Shown here piece by piece: positions 7,792 through 14,702 of a stretch of DNA of 23,117 nucleotides. Position 1 is the first letter of the stretch, and each line of letters opens with the position of its first letter. The notes under the pieces were generated by a model. That model was not told the origin of the DNA. It ran no database searches and worked only from the letters and a program-made list of their open reading frames with translations. Source of the stretch: CALREA01 sp041674865 (GTDB taxonomy: Bacteria > Patescibacteriota > Gracilibacteria > UBA1369 > UBA12463); the NCBI GenBank assembly GCA_041674865.1, contig JBAYUX010000016.1, forward strand, positions 1 through 23,117, in the 5' to 3' direction. A program made the position numbers and the translations under genes.

Positions 7792-7819
7792 ACTTTGTAC
7801 AAGATACATTGTACAAAGT
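7792..7819. repeat. 28-bp site: 11-bp arms around a 6-bp centre (dif-like geometry)
   Basis: ACTTTGTACAA, a 6-bp centre (gataca), then TTGTACAAAGT: perfectly symmetric 11-bp arms. The 11-6-11 layout is that of XerC/XerD dif sites, and by eye about 19 of 28 positions agree with the Bacillus subtilis dif sequence as I remember it. A strong hairpin in RNA is the alternative reading: a terminator stem downstream of elp3, though without a T-run. Confidence 0.45.
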
Positions 7820-7834
7820 CTCTGCTTTAGGGCA

Positions 7835-7854
7835 TTCAGCTTTGCAAAGCTGAA
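7835..7854 (-). terminator. Perfect 20-bp palindrome 2 bp after the elp3 stop
   Basis: TTCAGCTTTG followed by its exact reverse complement CAAAGCTGAA, beginning two bases beyond the elp3 TAG stop. As RNA it forms an 8-bp stem with a 4-nt loop. Its placement suggests transcript-end formation or 3' protection for elp3, but no U-tract follows, so function as an intrinsic terminator is uncertain. Confidence 0.4.
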
Positions 7855-7856
7855 AT

Positions 7857-9449
7857 CTAAATCCCCTTTATCATATAAGTTCCTTCAAGCTTATATCCTG
7901 TCTTTCTATAATACTCACGCACCCCTACTCCGCTGATGATCGCCATTTTTTTGAAGCCTGCGGCACGGGAAATTTCTTCCGCTTTCGCTAGCAAAGTCTT
8001 TCCTAAACCAAAATGTTGCTGAGCCCCCTCCTCACGGTCATTTAACGGTATGTGCATGCCATAAACATGCAACTCGCGGATCAGTGCACAACCTTCGAGC
8101 TCTTTGATGAAGTGCTTCTTCCCCGTGTAATACTGCGACGGAAATCGTAAACGGATGAATCCACAGATCTTATCAGTAACAGGATCTTCCCACTGAATAA
8201 AAAACTCATGGCCACCAGAGGCATCGTACTCAGTGACGCGCATACGAAGGTCCTTCGGATCGACCACCGTGTCACGAACCTCACGACAACGAATACATCG
8301 ACACTGGGGAAGTCCACGACGTCTCATCTCTTCCTGAACGACCTGACGCAAGTTAGAAATCTTCGAACCATCAACAATCGTTGGTGCAGGAATATCCCGG
8401 TACAAACGAGTTACGCGAACATATTCAGGAATCAGTGGCTTAATCTTGCACATGAGATCGATGAGCACTGGATCAGAATACGCCTTGAACTCGCCACGCT
8501 TATGCATTTTATCGAGGACCGACCACGGAACCACCATCGTCGGATAAATCTTCATCCAGTCGGGACGGAAATCGGGATTGTCGAACAACTCCTTCATCAT
8601 CTCAAAATCGCGCTCAGGCGTAGAACCATAGAGATTTGGCATCATATGAGCATTCACCTTGAAACAGCCGTCTTTGAGCACTTGCATGCAGCGTGCGACG
8701 TCCGCGATCGTATGCCCACGTTGATTAAGAGCATAAATCTCGTCATCGAGACACTGGACACCAATTTCGATTTTGGTGGCGCCGAGCGTAGCGAGGCGGC
8801 GAACCTCTTTCTCGTCAATATGATCTGGTCGGGTTTCAAAAGACAAACCCACGCAACGATTCTCAGCGGTCTCGTTCAACTGCTGCGCCTCCAGTAAACT
8901 TCTCGAAGGTTTCAGCGGATAGTTCAGTGCATTGAAAATCTGTCTGGTGAAAGCCGTCTGGTAAGCATGCGGATAAAAAGAAAACGTTCCACCAGATACA
9001 ATAATTTCAACCTTGTCGGTGTCATGTCCCGTTCGCTGCAAACTATCAATTCGATTAAGTGTCTGCTCATACGCACCGAAGTCATTCAAAATCGCACGCA
9101 TAATTGCCGGCTCATTCGACAAATAACTCTTCGGCATATTCGGCTCAGTCGGACAAAAAATACACTTTCCTGGGCAGGGGAAGGCCTTCGTAATAACCGT
9201 AATAGAGACGATTCCAGACATCGATCGCACTCCCCTTTTTCGAAGAAGTTTCATGAACTCGGAATCAGTTTTCACACCCTTCTCCTTACACATCTCGCGG
9301 TACGCCTCAACAAGTTCCATATTCGTCGGAGCACCAACCTTGTAATGGGTTGAGTACTGATTCTTAAGCACTTGGAGAGACTTCTGATCCTTCACTTTCA
9401 GCTCCATCGCTTGTTTCACTAATTGTTTGAGAGTATCATTTATGGGCAT
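7857..9449 (-). CDS. elp3: Stand-alone Elp3-type tRNA U34 carboxymethylation enzyme (radical SAM + GNAT)
   Basis: Elp3 uses S-adenosylmethionine and acetyl-CoA to add a carboxymethyl group to wobble uridine (cm5U34) of tRNAs. With the ATG at 9449 it has 530 residues, normal for the family. The radical SAM cluster motif C-P-G-K-C-I-F-C supplies Cys92, Cys96 and Cys99, followed by PTEPNMPKSYLSNEPA. A cysteine-bearing region QCRCIRCREVRD resembles the zinc-binding linker. The C-terminal acetyltransferase domain contains QQHFGLGKT (477-485, acetyl-CoA loop) and YYRKTGY (513-519). An in-frame ATG at 9461 would add four residues, but it overlaps a possible -10 box (TACAAT, 9465-9460), so 9449 is preferred. 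It is divergent from a Trm9-like methyltransferase. Eukaryotic Elongator subunits Elp1, 2 and 4-6 are not seen here. Confidence 0.93.
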   Translation of the reverse strand: MPINDTLKQLVKQAMELKVKDQKSLQVLKNQYSTHYKVGAPTNMELVEAYREMCKEKGVKTDSEFMKLLRKRGVRSMSGIVSITVITKAFPCPGKCIFCPTEPNMPKSYLSNEPAIMRAILNDFGAYEQTLNRIDSLQRTGHDTDKVEIIVSGGTFSFYPHAYQTAFTRQIFNALNYPLKPSRSLLEAQQLNETAENRCVGLSFETRPDHIDEKEVRRLATLGATKIEIGVQCLDDEIYALNQRGHTIADVARCMQVLKDGCFKVNAHMMPNLYGSTPERDFEMMKELFDNPDFRPDWMKIYPTMVVPWSVLDKMHKRGEFKAYSDPVLIDLMCKIKPLIPEYVRVTRLYRDIPAPTIVDGSKISNLRQVVQEEMRRRGLPQCRCIRCREVRDTVVDPKDLRMRVTEYDASGGHEFFIQWEDPVTDKICGFIRLRFPSQYYTGKKHFIKELEGCALIRELHVYGMHIPLNDREEGAQQHFGLGKTLLAKAEEISRAAGFKKMAIISGVGVREYYRKTGYKLEGTYMIKGI

Positions 9450-9459
9450 ATCGCAGCCC

Positions 9460-9465
9460 ATTGTA
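9460..9465 (-). promoter_or_regulatory. Possible -10 box of elp3 in the divergent intergenic space
   Basis: Minus-strand TACAAT, 10 nt before the ATG at 9449; no convincing -35. Only 22 bp separate the two chosen start codons, so promoters for elp3 and the methyltransferase must overlap each other and the opposite coding regions. Confidence 0.3.
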
Positions 9466-9471
9466 CCATAT

Positions 9472-10152
9472 ATGAGACAAAAAATAGCAGCTAAACTCCT
9501 CGAAAAAGTAAAGCTGGATTACGACGAAATTGCGGCAGACTTCTCGATGACCCGGCAACACGCCTGGAAAGAGTTCGAGCTCTTCGAACCCTACATCAAG
9601 CCAAACACCTCCATTGCCGACATCGGCTGTGGTAATGGTCGCCTCATTCGTGAGCTTAAATACGACGAAACATACACCGGCGTCGACGTCAGCCAAAATC
9701 TTCTCGATCAGGCAAAAAAGCTATTCCCCCATCACACCTTTCTCCTCGGAAGCCTTCTCCAGATCCCGATTCCAGACAACTCCATCGACACAACATTTGC
9801 GATCGCTTCTCTTCATCACATTCCATCAGGAAAACTTCGAGAAAAAGCAGTCGATGAACTCTATCGCATCACCAAGCCCGGTGGCTACGTCGTTATTACC
9901 GTATGGAATCTTTGGCAAAAAAAATATTGGAAATCAATTTTAAAAGCCACATTGAAAAAAGCTATCTATGGGCCGTATGATATCAACGACCTCTTTATTC
10001 CTTGGCAAAACAAAGTCTATCGGTATTATCACGCCTTCTTCAAACCAGAACTCAAAAGGCTCCTCTCTCCAAAATTCCGCATCATCAAGCTCGAAACAAC
10101 CGCATCCCACAACTTCTTAGCCATATGTCAGAAACCCGAACAGACCGAGTAA
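9472..10152 (+). CDS. Trm9/ABH8-like class I SAM methyltransferase
   Basis: Probable tRNA wobble-uridine methyltransferase of 226 residues. It has a Rossmann SAM fold: DIGCGNG (50-56), acidic end of strand 2 in YTGVDVS (Asp72), SLHHIP (113-118) and KPGGYVVITVWN (135-146). Beyond the generic fold it shows segments I recognise from yeast Trm9 and the human ABH8 methyltransferase domain: YDEIAADFSMTRQHAW (17-32; Trm9 YNEIAPHFSQTR), FIPW (175-178; Trm9 FVPW) and YRYYHAFFKPEL (183-194; Trm9 YRYYHLYREGEL). Trm9 methylates cm5U34 to mcm5U34, the step after Elp3, and elp3 is the divergent neighbour. The ATG at 9472 is chosen because an upstream TTG (9427) would run back through the elp3 start. The glycosyltransferase gene overlaps its end by 28 bp. 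Methyltransferase certain; Trm9-like role likely. Confidence 0.75.
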   Translation: MRQKIAAKLLEKVKLDYDEIAADFSMTRQHAWKEFELFEPYIKPNTSIADIGCGNGRLIRELKYDETYTGVDVSQNLLDQAKKLFPHHTFLLGSLLQIPIPDNSIDTTFAIASLHHIPSGKLREKAVDELYRITKPGGYVVITVWNLWQKKYWKSILKATLKKAIYGPYDINDLFIPWQNKVYRYYHAFFKPELKRLLSPKFRIIKLETTASHNFLAICQKPEQTE

Positions 10153-10934
10153 TCATCATGCAAGTGCCATTCGACACACTCACTCGACAACAGTTCGTCG
10201 AGAAAATTTTCACGTATTTTGAGTTCGATTCACAACATCACCTCGCCACTCCAAATCCAGAAATGCTTCTCACAGCGCAAGAAGACGAGGAATTTCTCAC
10301 ACTTCTCAATCTCACCGACCTCAACACTCCTGATGGTATTGGAATCATTTGGGCAGGAAATACGCTCACGGATCCTCTCTGGAAATCACTTCTCAAACTC
10401 ATCGTTCTTCCATTCAAAAAACCAACAAGCCCAATTCCAGAGCGAGTTACTGGCGTCGATCTCTTTCTCGATATCTGTGAAAAATCCACACTCACAAATA
10501 AAAAAATATTCCTCCTTGGCGCAGCCGACGGTGTCGCAGAAAAAACAAAACAAGTTCTCGTAGAAAAATATCCAAACATCCAGATCGTTGGAACCTACAG
10601 CGGCTCCCCTTCTCCATACGAAGAAGAAAAAATCAAAGACGTCATCAACGACACCAACCCCGACATTCTTTTCGTTGCATACGGCGCACCCGCTCAAGAA
10701 AAATGGATCGCTCGTAACCTCCGAAAAATGCCAACCGTCAAAGTCGCCATCGGTGTCGGCGGAACCTTCGATTTCATCTCAGGCCTAGTCCCCCGCGCCC
10801 CAGCCCTCCTCCAAAAACTCAGCCTCGAATGGCTCTATCGCCTCGTCAAAGAACCAAGACGCTGGAGACGAATTTACAACGCTACAATCATTTTTCCATG
10901 GAAATTTCTCAAAACCAAAGCTAAAAGAAGCTAA
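10125..10934 (+). CDS. tagA: WecG/TagA/CpsF-family glycosyltransferase (GT26)
   Basis: Membrane-associated transferase that adds a sugar, typically N-acetylmannosamine, to undecaprenyl-diphosphate-GlcNAc in teichoic acid or other surface polymer synthesis. With the ATG at 10125 it has 269 residues. RVIIMQVPFDTLT (8-20) matches the first strand of TagA, which supports this start over the ATG at 10158 that would remove it. The active-site regions are ATPNPEM (Thr42) and LNTPDGIGI (Asp70), matching the TagA Thr and Asp catalytic residues. They are followed by FLLGAADGVAEKTKQ, DILFVAYGAPAQEKW and GVGGTFDFISG. The basic C-terminal tail (LEWLYRLVKEPRRWRRI) is the membrane-binding appendage. It overlaps the methyltransferase gene by 28 bp, so is probably cotranscribed. 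The exact sugar is unknown. Confidence 0.88.
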   Translation: MSETRTDRVIIMQVPFDTLTRQQFVEKIFTYFEFDSQHHLATPNPEMLLTAQEDEEFLTLLNLTDLNTPDGIGIIWAGNTLTDPLWKSLLKLIVLPFKKPTSPIPERVTGVDLFLDICEKSTLTNKKIFLLGAADGVAEKTKQVLVEKYPNIQIVGTYSGSPSPYEEEKIKDVINDTNPDILFVAYGAPAQEKWIARNLRKMPTVKVAIGVGGTFDFISGLVPRAPALLQKLSLEWLYRLVKEPRRWRRIYNATIIFPWKFLKTKAKRS

Positions 10935-10940
10935 GAAATA

Positions 10941-10968
10941 TTGACAAAAACAAATAAAAAGGTATGAT
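10941..10968 (+). promoter_or_regulatory. Strong promoter of the 645-residue repeat protein
   Basis: Perfect -35 TTGACA (10941-10946), a 16-bp spacer and -10 TATGAT (10963-10968). Predicted transcription start is about 10975, 14 nt before the ATG at 10989. Confidence 0.65.
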
Positions 10969-10997
10969 AGCGGGCCATAATTATAAATATGCCCGCT
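10969..10997. promoter_or_regulatory. Inverted repeat spanning transcription and translation start
   Basis: AGCGGGC (10969-10975) and GCCCGCT (10991-10997) are perfect 7-bp arms around a 15-bp A/T-only loop apart from one C. The left arm abuts the -10 box and the right arm includes the G of the ATG at 10989. It fits either an operator for a dimeric repressor or, if transcription starts at the left arm, an RNA hairpin hiding the start codon. Confidence 0.45.
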
Positions 10998-12926
10998 GAA
11001 AAAAGAGAATATCTAAATCGCTCACTGCTAGCCAAAGATCAAGAATCCATGTCGGATATCGATGATGGAGAAACGGCGGCATTAGAGATGTTAGGGGGAA
11101 TGAATATCTCTTTAGCTATGCGCTTGCATGCGGCATGGACCAAAAATCCAGATATAACCAATCGCCAAATAATGGGAAGGGCTTTATTTGAAATTGGTAA
11201 AAAAATAATCAACAAGATGTTAGTAGGATTTCGAAATATAAAAATGAGCGAAGAATACGCAGTAGAAATACTTATTCCTCTCATCACGCAGTATCTTAAA
11301 AAAGAACATCAGATAAATGACAAGGAGCAAAAACGAGGAAAGCAAGATAATGAAGAGGAAGATCAAAAAGTTACTCCAGCATTTTTTACAAACTTTATTA
11401 TAAGACTCCGTGATAGCATCATGCTCTATAGAAAAAGATTCGGAATATCACAGATAAATGGGATGAGCGGAGAAACTCGATCAGAAGTAGAAAGGATTAT
11501 GAAAAGTATATGTCAAAACCCACTATTTCCAAGGGAATACACAGGGGAACTTGCCGATATGAGTGCAGAATATCCAAGGTTACCAGAAGTGGCCATTACT
11601 CAACTTGGAATCCCGGAAAAACAACAAGCCGCTGTTCGATTACGAGTCTCTGGATTATTCAAAAAAGTTAAACTTATGCAAGGAGCCCCAATGTCAGGAA
11701 CAGAGTTTAATATGAGAAATGCACTTCAGGAAATAGATTGGGACGAAAGAAGTGATGAAGCGCAAAAAGCCCTACGGTCAGCTGGAATTACGACTACAGA
11801 AAATGGAGATATTGATCTCACAGGAACCGTAAGTAACAAATGGTATGTAACTCTTTTTCCAGTCTATGGCGGAGAATATATATCGGGATATGAGCTTGTA
11901 AAAAGGGCTGGAGCGGAAACATTTTATGACTTTATACAAGGAAAAATTTCAGTAAAGATAGTTCCTCCGGCAAAAATAAGTGACCCAAGAAGAAAGTTTA
12001 AAAAAGACAGAGAATTAACAATTGAGGATGTATACGAGGCCGCTCGCCATCCGATAAATCTCGAGAAAATTCTCGGAATGACAAATGTAAGAATAGAAAA
12101 CGGAAAATGGGTCGTTAATCCAACACTCATCGAGTTTAGACAGGAATGGCTAACGATAAATGGAAGCTCATCAGTAAAAGGAGGAAAAAAAATCCTTACC
12201 GGATACGGACAAGGCTCTTTATGTGTTGCAGATATGAAACGTTTCTTTGGGGCGTTATTTGGTGAAGAGAATATCAAAAAAGCATCACAAGAAAGCCAAA
12301 GAAGTACAATAGATACCTATGGAAGACAGGCGGTATTAGAGGAGATACGAAGTGAAAAAAATAGAGAAAACTTAGCAAAATGCGGAATTACATTCGAAGA
12401 TGAAAATGGCCACAAGAAATGCCATATTAAAGGAACTTCAACGACGATTATCATGACAGGACATCTTATAATTGGATCCAAAGAATTTCATATGCGAACA
12501 GTTCTCAAAAAATTAGGCATACCAGAAAATGGAGATGGAATAAAAAACTTCTTTAAAGAAATATTCCCAGACCACACGGTATTACGATGGATATGTAAAA
12601 ATGGTACATCAGCCGAGAGAGAAGAAACACCCTACGAAGAGATCATTCAGGCTCTAAAAGAGCCAGATAACAAGAAAAAATTAGAAGATCTCTGTCCGCA
12701 AAGAACTTCAGATGGAAAAATTATAGTCGGACTATTGAGCGGAAAGTGGCTAGGAGTGTTCCTGGAAGTTGGAGGAAAAACAAGAGGCCTCAGGGCTATC
12801 ATGGAATGGCTTGGACTCATGACCAACAAGGAAGATTTTCTTATGCTATATCAAGAAGTTTTCGGAGTCGAAAAGGTCGTCCTCTCGAATCAAAAAAATC
12901 AACATGCAGGAGCGGCAATAGCTTAG
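10989..12926 (+). CDS. Unknown 645-residue protein with four ~100-residue repeats
   Basis: I do not recognise a family. No signal peptide or membrane segment is seen. Residues 1-~240 are mostly helical, with a charged acidic/basic stretch at ~105-127. From ~244 a unit recurs four times, starting near 244, 347, 448 and 551. Each copy has an amphipathic helix (NALQEIDWD; DVYEAARHP; AVLEEIRSEK; EIIQALKEP), then a short strand pair with ENGD/ENGK/ENGH/SDGK, then a Gly-rich strand segment (YGGEYISG; GQGSLCVAD; IGSKEFHMR; VGGKTRGLR), then a helix with a hydrophobic FF/FY/LY core ending near F-G or F-P. The copies are diverged. Codon use is rich in AGA, ATA and GGA, unlike neighbours, suggesting transfer or low expression. 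It has its own strong promoter and hairpin and is monocistronic. The TAG stop overlaps the convergent gene's stop. Confidence 0.8.
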   Translation: MPAEKREYLNRSLLAKDQESMSDIDDGETAALEMLGGMNISLAMRLHAAWTKNPDITNRQIMGRALFEIGKKIINKMLVGFRNIKMSEEYAVEILIPLITQYLKKEHQINDKEQKRGKQDNEEEDQKVTPAFFTNFIIRLRDSIMLYRKRFGISQINGMSGETRSEVERIMKSICQNPLFPREYTGELADMSAEYPRLPEVAITQLGIPEKQQAAVRLRVSGLFKKVKLMQGAPMSGTEFNMRNALQEIDWDERSDEAQKALRSAGITTTENGDIDLTGTVSNKWYVTLFPVYGGEYISGYELVKRAGAETFYDFIQGKISVKIVPPAKISDPRRKFKKDRELTIEDVYEAARHPINLEKILGMTNVRIENGKWVVNPTLIEFRQEWLTINGSSSVKGGKKILTGYGQGSLCVADMKRFFGALFGEENIKKASQESQRSTIDTYGRQAVLEEIRSEKNRENLAKCGITFEDENGHKKCHIKGTSTTIIMTGHLIIGSKEFHMRTVLKKLGIPENGDGIKNFFKEIFPDHTVLRWICKNGTSAEREETPYEEIIQALKEPDNKKKLEDLCPQRTSDGKIIVGLLSGKWLGVFLEVGGKTRGLRAIMEWLGLMTNKEDFLMLYQEVFGVEKVVLSNQKNQHAGAAIA

Positions 12927-13207
12927 TCATCCTCATTCCTCCTTCTTCGTCGCTGCTTTTCTTCGACCTTTGTTTTCACTGAATCGAGGATTGGTTTGAG
13001 ATGTTCCATAAGGGTATTCATCATTCGCAAAGGACTAATAACGATCTGATTTACCTTATCGGTAACTTCTTTGGCGTCTTCGGTCATCTTTGAAACATCG
13101 CGAAGAATAAATGTCGCGTAGAGCAAGGTCATGCACAAAAAAACGACGAGGACGAGAAATCCAACGGCGAGAGAAATATACAAAACATCCAGTGAGGTAT
13201 TGATCAT
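12923..13207 (-). CDS. Small single-span membrane protein (94 residues)
   Basis: One membrane segment at about residues 8-36 (LYISLAVGFLVLVVFLCMTL), followed by a charged, probably coiled-coil stretch (VSKMTEDAKEVTDKVNQIV). It ends in a very basic run of arginines before EDD. The layout resembles DUF948-type small membrane proteins, but the assignment is by architecture only. It is the last gene of the putative PH/HEPN/coaE/gatB operon, 55 bp after gatB. Its stop overlaps the stop of the convergent 645-residue gene (cttag at 12922-12926). Function unknown. Confidence 0.7.
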   Translation of the reverse strand: MINTSLDVLYISLAVGFLVLVVFLCMTLLYATFILRDVSKMTEDAKEVTDKVNQIVISPLRMMNTLMEHLKPILDSVKTKVEEKQRRRRRNEDD

Positions 13208-13262
13208 GTGAAGTGAGAGTGAGTAGATCGAACTTTACAAAAGTTACTCTACCACAAAGTTT

Positions 13263-14702
13263 CTACTCCAACAACTTCTTCACCAAATCATTCACCATTC
13301 CTGGATTAGCGCGACCCTTCATGCGAGCCATAACCTGACCAACCAAGAATCCGAAGACCTTCACCTTTCCAGACTTATACTCTTCGACAATAGCAGGATT
13401 TGCAGCCAAAACTTCAGCGGCAACCTTTTCAATCTCGCCAGTATCACTCACCTGCTCCAGTCCTTTTTCTTTGATAATTTCAGCGGCACTCTTCCCCTTC
13501 AAATACATCTCTTCAAAAATTTCACCCTTCGCCATGTTGTTAGAAATCTTTCCAGACTCAACCGCATTCAATAACTCAGCAAGCGACTCAGGCGTAACTG
13601 GTGACTCTTCAATATCTTTCGCATCTTCATTTAAAAATCGGATCAGTACCGTCGTAATAAAACTAGCGAGCTTCTTCGGCTCATACTTGGTCAAAGGAAG
13701 TGTCTTCTCGAAATATTCAGCCAAAGCCTTGTTCTCCGTAAGAAGATAGACATCACCCTCACTCAAGGCATAATCCTTTACATAACGAAGACGTCGAACG
13801 TATGGCAACTCTGGGAGCATACCGCGATATTCCTCAACCGTCTCACGTTTTACAAACAAAGGTGGCAAGTCCGGTTCCGGAAAGTATCGGTAGTCGTCAG
13901 CACCTTCTTTGTCACGCATGAAGTAGGTCTCTTGCTTCTCATCCTTCCAGCCAACCGTAATATCTCTGCTCTGAGCCTTCCCCTCCTCCCACAACTTCTT
14001 CTGGCGTTTAATTTCATATTTAATAGCACTCTCGAGTGATCGGAATGAGTTGAGATTCTTGATCTCAGCACGTGGATACAACTTGGTATCACCAACCGGT
14101 CGCAAAGAAACAGAGGCGTCAAAACGCATCATGCCCTTTTCCATGTCGGCCTCACTCGAACCAACGTATCGCAACACAATTTGAATTTCTTTGGCGTAGG
14201 CAACGGCTTCTTCCGAAGAGCGCATATCTGGATCACTCACAATTTCCATAAGTCCGATACCCGATCGGTTGTAATCACAAAGCGTTCCTCGATCGATGTG
14301 AGAAAGCTTTCCAGCATCATCTTCGAGATGGAGACGAGTGATTCCAATAGTTTTTTCCTCACCGTTCACGAGGATCTTCAAAGACCCATGTTCGGAAACT
14401 GGCTTGTCGAACTGTGAAATCTGAAACCCCTTTGGAAGATCTGGGTAGAAGTAGTTCTTTCGATCGAACTTCGAAACCTCAGGAATATTGCAGTTAAGAG
14501 CAATAGCGGCAATCAAACCCTTTCGAACCGCCTCTTCGTTGATAACAGGAAGCTGACCGGGAAAACCCATACAGACTGGACAGGTATTCTCATTAGGCTC
14601 AGCATTGTAAGCATTCGAGGAGCAGCCACAGAACATCTTTGTTTTCGTAGAAACCTGGGCGTGGATTTCGAGACCAATAATAGCTTCGTAAACTTGACTC
14701 AT
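13263..14702 (-). CDS. gatB: Aspartyl/glutamyl-tRNA(Asn/Gln) amidotransferase subunit B
   Basis: GatB is the kinase and tRNA-binding subunit of the GatCAB complex, which converts Glu-tRNA-Gln (or Asp-tRNA-Asn) to the correct amide. The 479 residues are full length. It begins with EAIIGLEIHAQVSTKTKMFC and has the zinc-binding cysteines in MFCGCS and CPVCMGFPG. The cradle domain includes RKNYFYPDLPKGFQISQ and EIVSDPDMRS. The C-terminal helical and YqeY-like tail carries NPGMVNDLVKKLL. The ATG overlaps the coaE TGA in an ATGA arrangement, implying translational coupling. GatA and GatC are not in the window, so the complex is encoded elsewhere. The need for GatCAB suggests that GlnRS or AsnRS is missing. 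Confidence 0.97.
   Translation of the reverse strand: MSQVYEAIIGLEIHAQVSTKTKMFCGCSSNAYNAEPNENTCPVCMGFPGQLPVINEEAVRKGLIAAIALNCNIPEVSKFDRKNYFYPDLPKGFQISQFDKPVSEHGSLKILVNGEEKTIGITRLHLEDDAGKLSHIDRGTLCDYNRSGIGLMEIVSDPDMRSSEEAVAYAKEIQIVLRYVGSSEADMEKGMMRFDASVSLRPVGDTKLYPRAEIKNLNSFRSLESAIKYEIKRQKKLWEEGKAQSRDITVGWKDEKQETYFMRDKEGADDYRYFPEPDLPPLFVKRETVEEYRGMLPELPYVRRLRYVKDYALSEGDVYLLTENKALAEYFEKTLPLTKYEPKKLASFITTVLIRFLNEDAKDIEESPVTPESLAELLNAVESGKISNNMAKGEIFEEMYLKGKSAAEIIKEKGLEQVSDTGEIEKVAAEVLAANPAIVEEYKSGKVKVFGFLVGQVMARMKGRANPGMVNDLVKKLLE

Larger units (their letters stand above)
7435..7856. other. 422-bp gene-free junction rich in palindromes
   Basis: The longest non-coding stretch in the window, between the convergent recG and elp3 genes. 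No open frame of useful length, tRNA, rRNA or direct-repeat array is visible. It holds five inverted repeats of unrelated sequence (7504-7525, 7603-7620, 7666-7687, 7792-7819, 7835-7854) and a G-poor, A/C-rich tract (about 7681-7760). It may combine terminators for both genes with one or more protein-binding or recombination sites, or encode a structured RNA. None of this is proven by sequence alone. Confidence 0.7.

Noticed and set aside
7741..7800. tRNA-like wording on the minus strand (gggtagtcgagtgcttgaccc)
   Set aside because: No acceptor stem, anticodon arm or TTCGA loop can be assembled around it; only a 4-bp GGGT/ACCC pairing is present.
7435..7856. CRISPR array or replication origin in the gene-free junction
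   Set aside because: No direct repeats with regular spacing and no TTATNCACA-type DnaA boxes; the inverted repeats are all different.
8208..8897. 229-residue plus-strand open frame inside elp3
   Set aside because: Antisense to a well-conserved part of Elp3 (radical SAM region); the product has no recognisable features.
9427..9471. Upstream TTG start for the methyltransferase
   Set aside because: It would overlap the elp3 start and promoter; the added residues have no counterpart in Trm9-like proteins, and an ATG is available at 9472.
10002..10124. Longer N-terminus for the TagA-type gene starting at 10002
   Set aside because: The extra 41 residues lie in another frame over the Trm9-like C-terminus, are Ser/Gln/Arg-rich and do not resemble the family.
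13231..13245. Hairpin AACTTT-ACA-AAAGTT between gatB and the small membrane gene
   Set aside because: Only six A/T-rich pairs and no T-run; too weak to call a terminator or control element.
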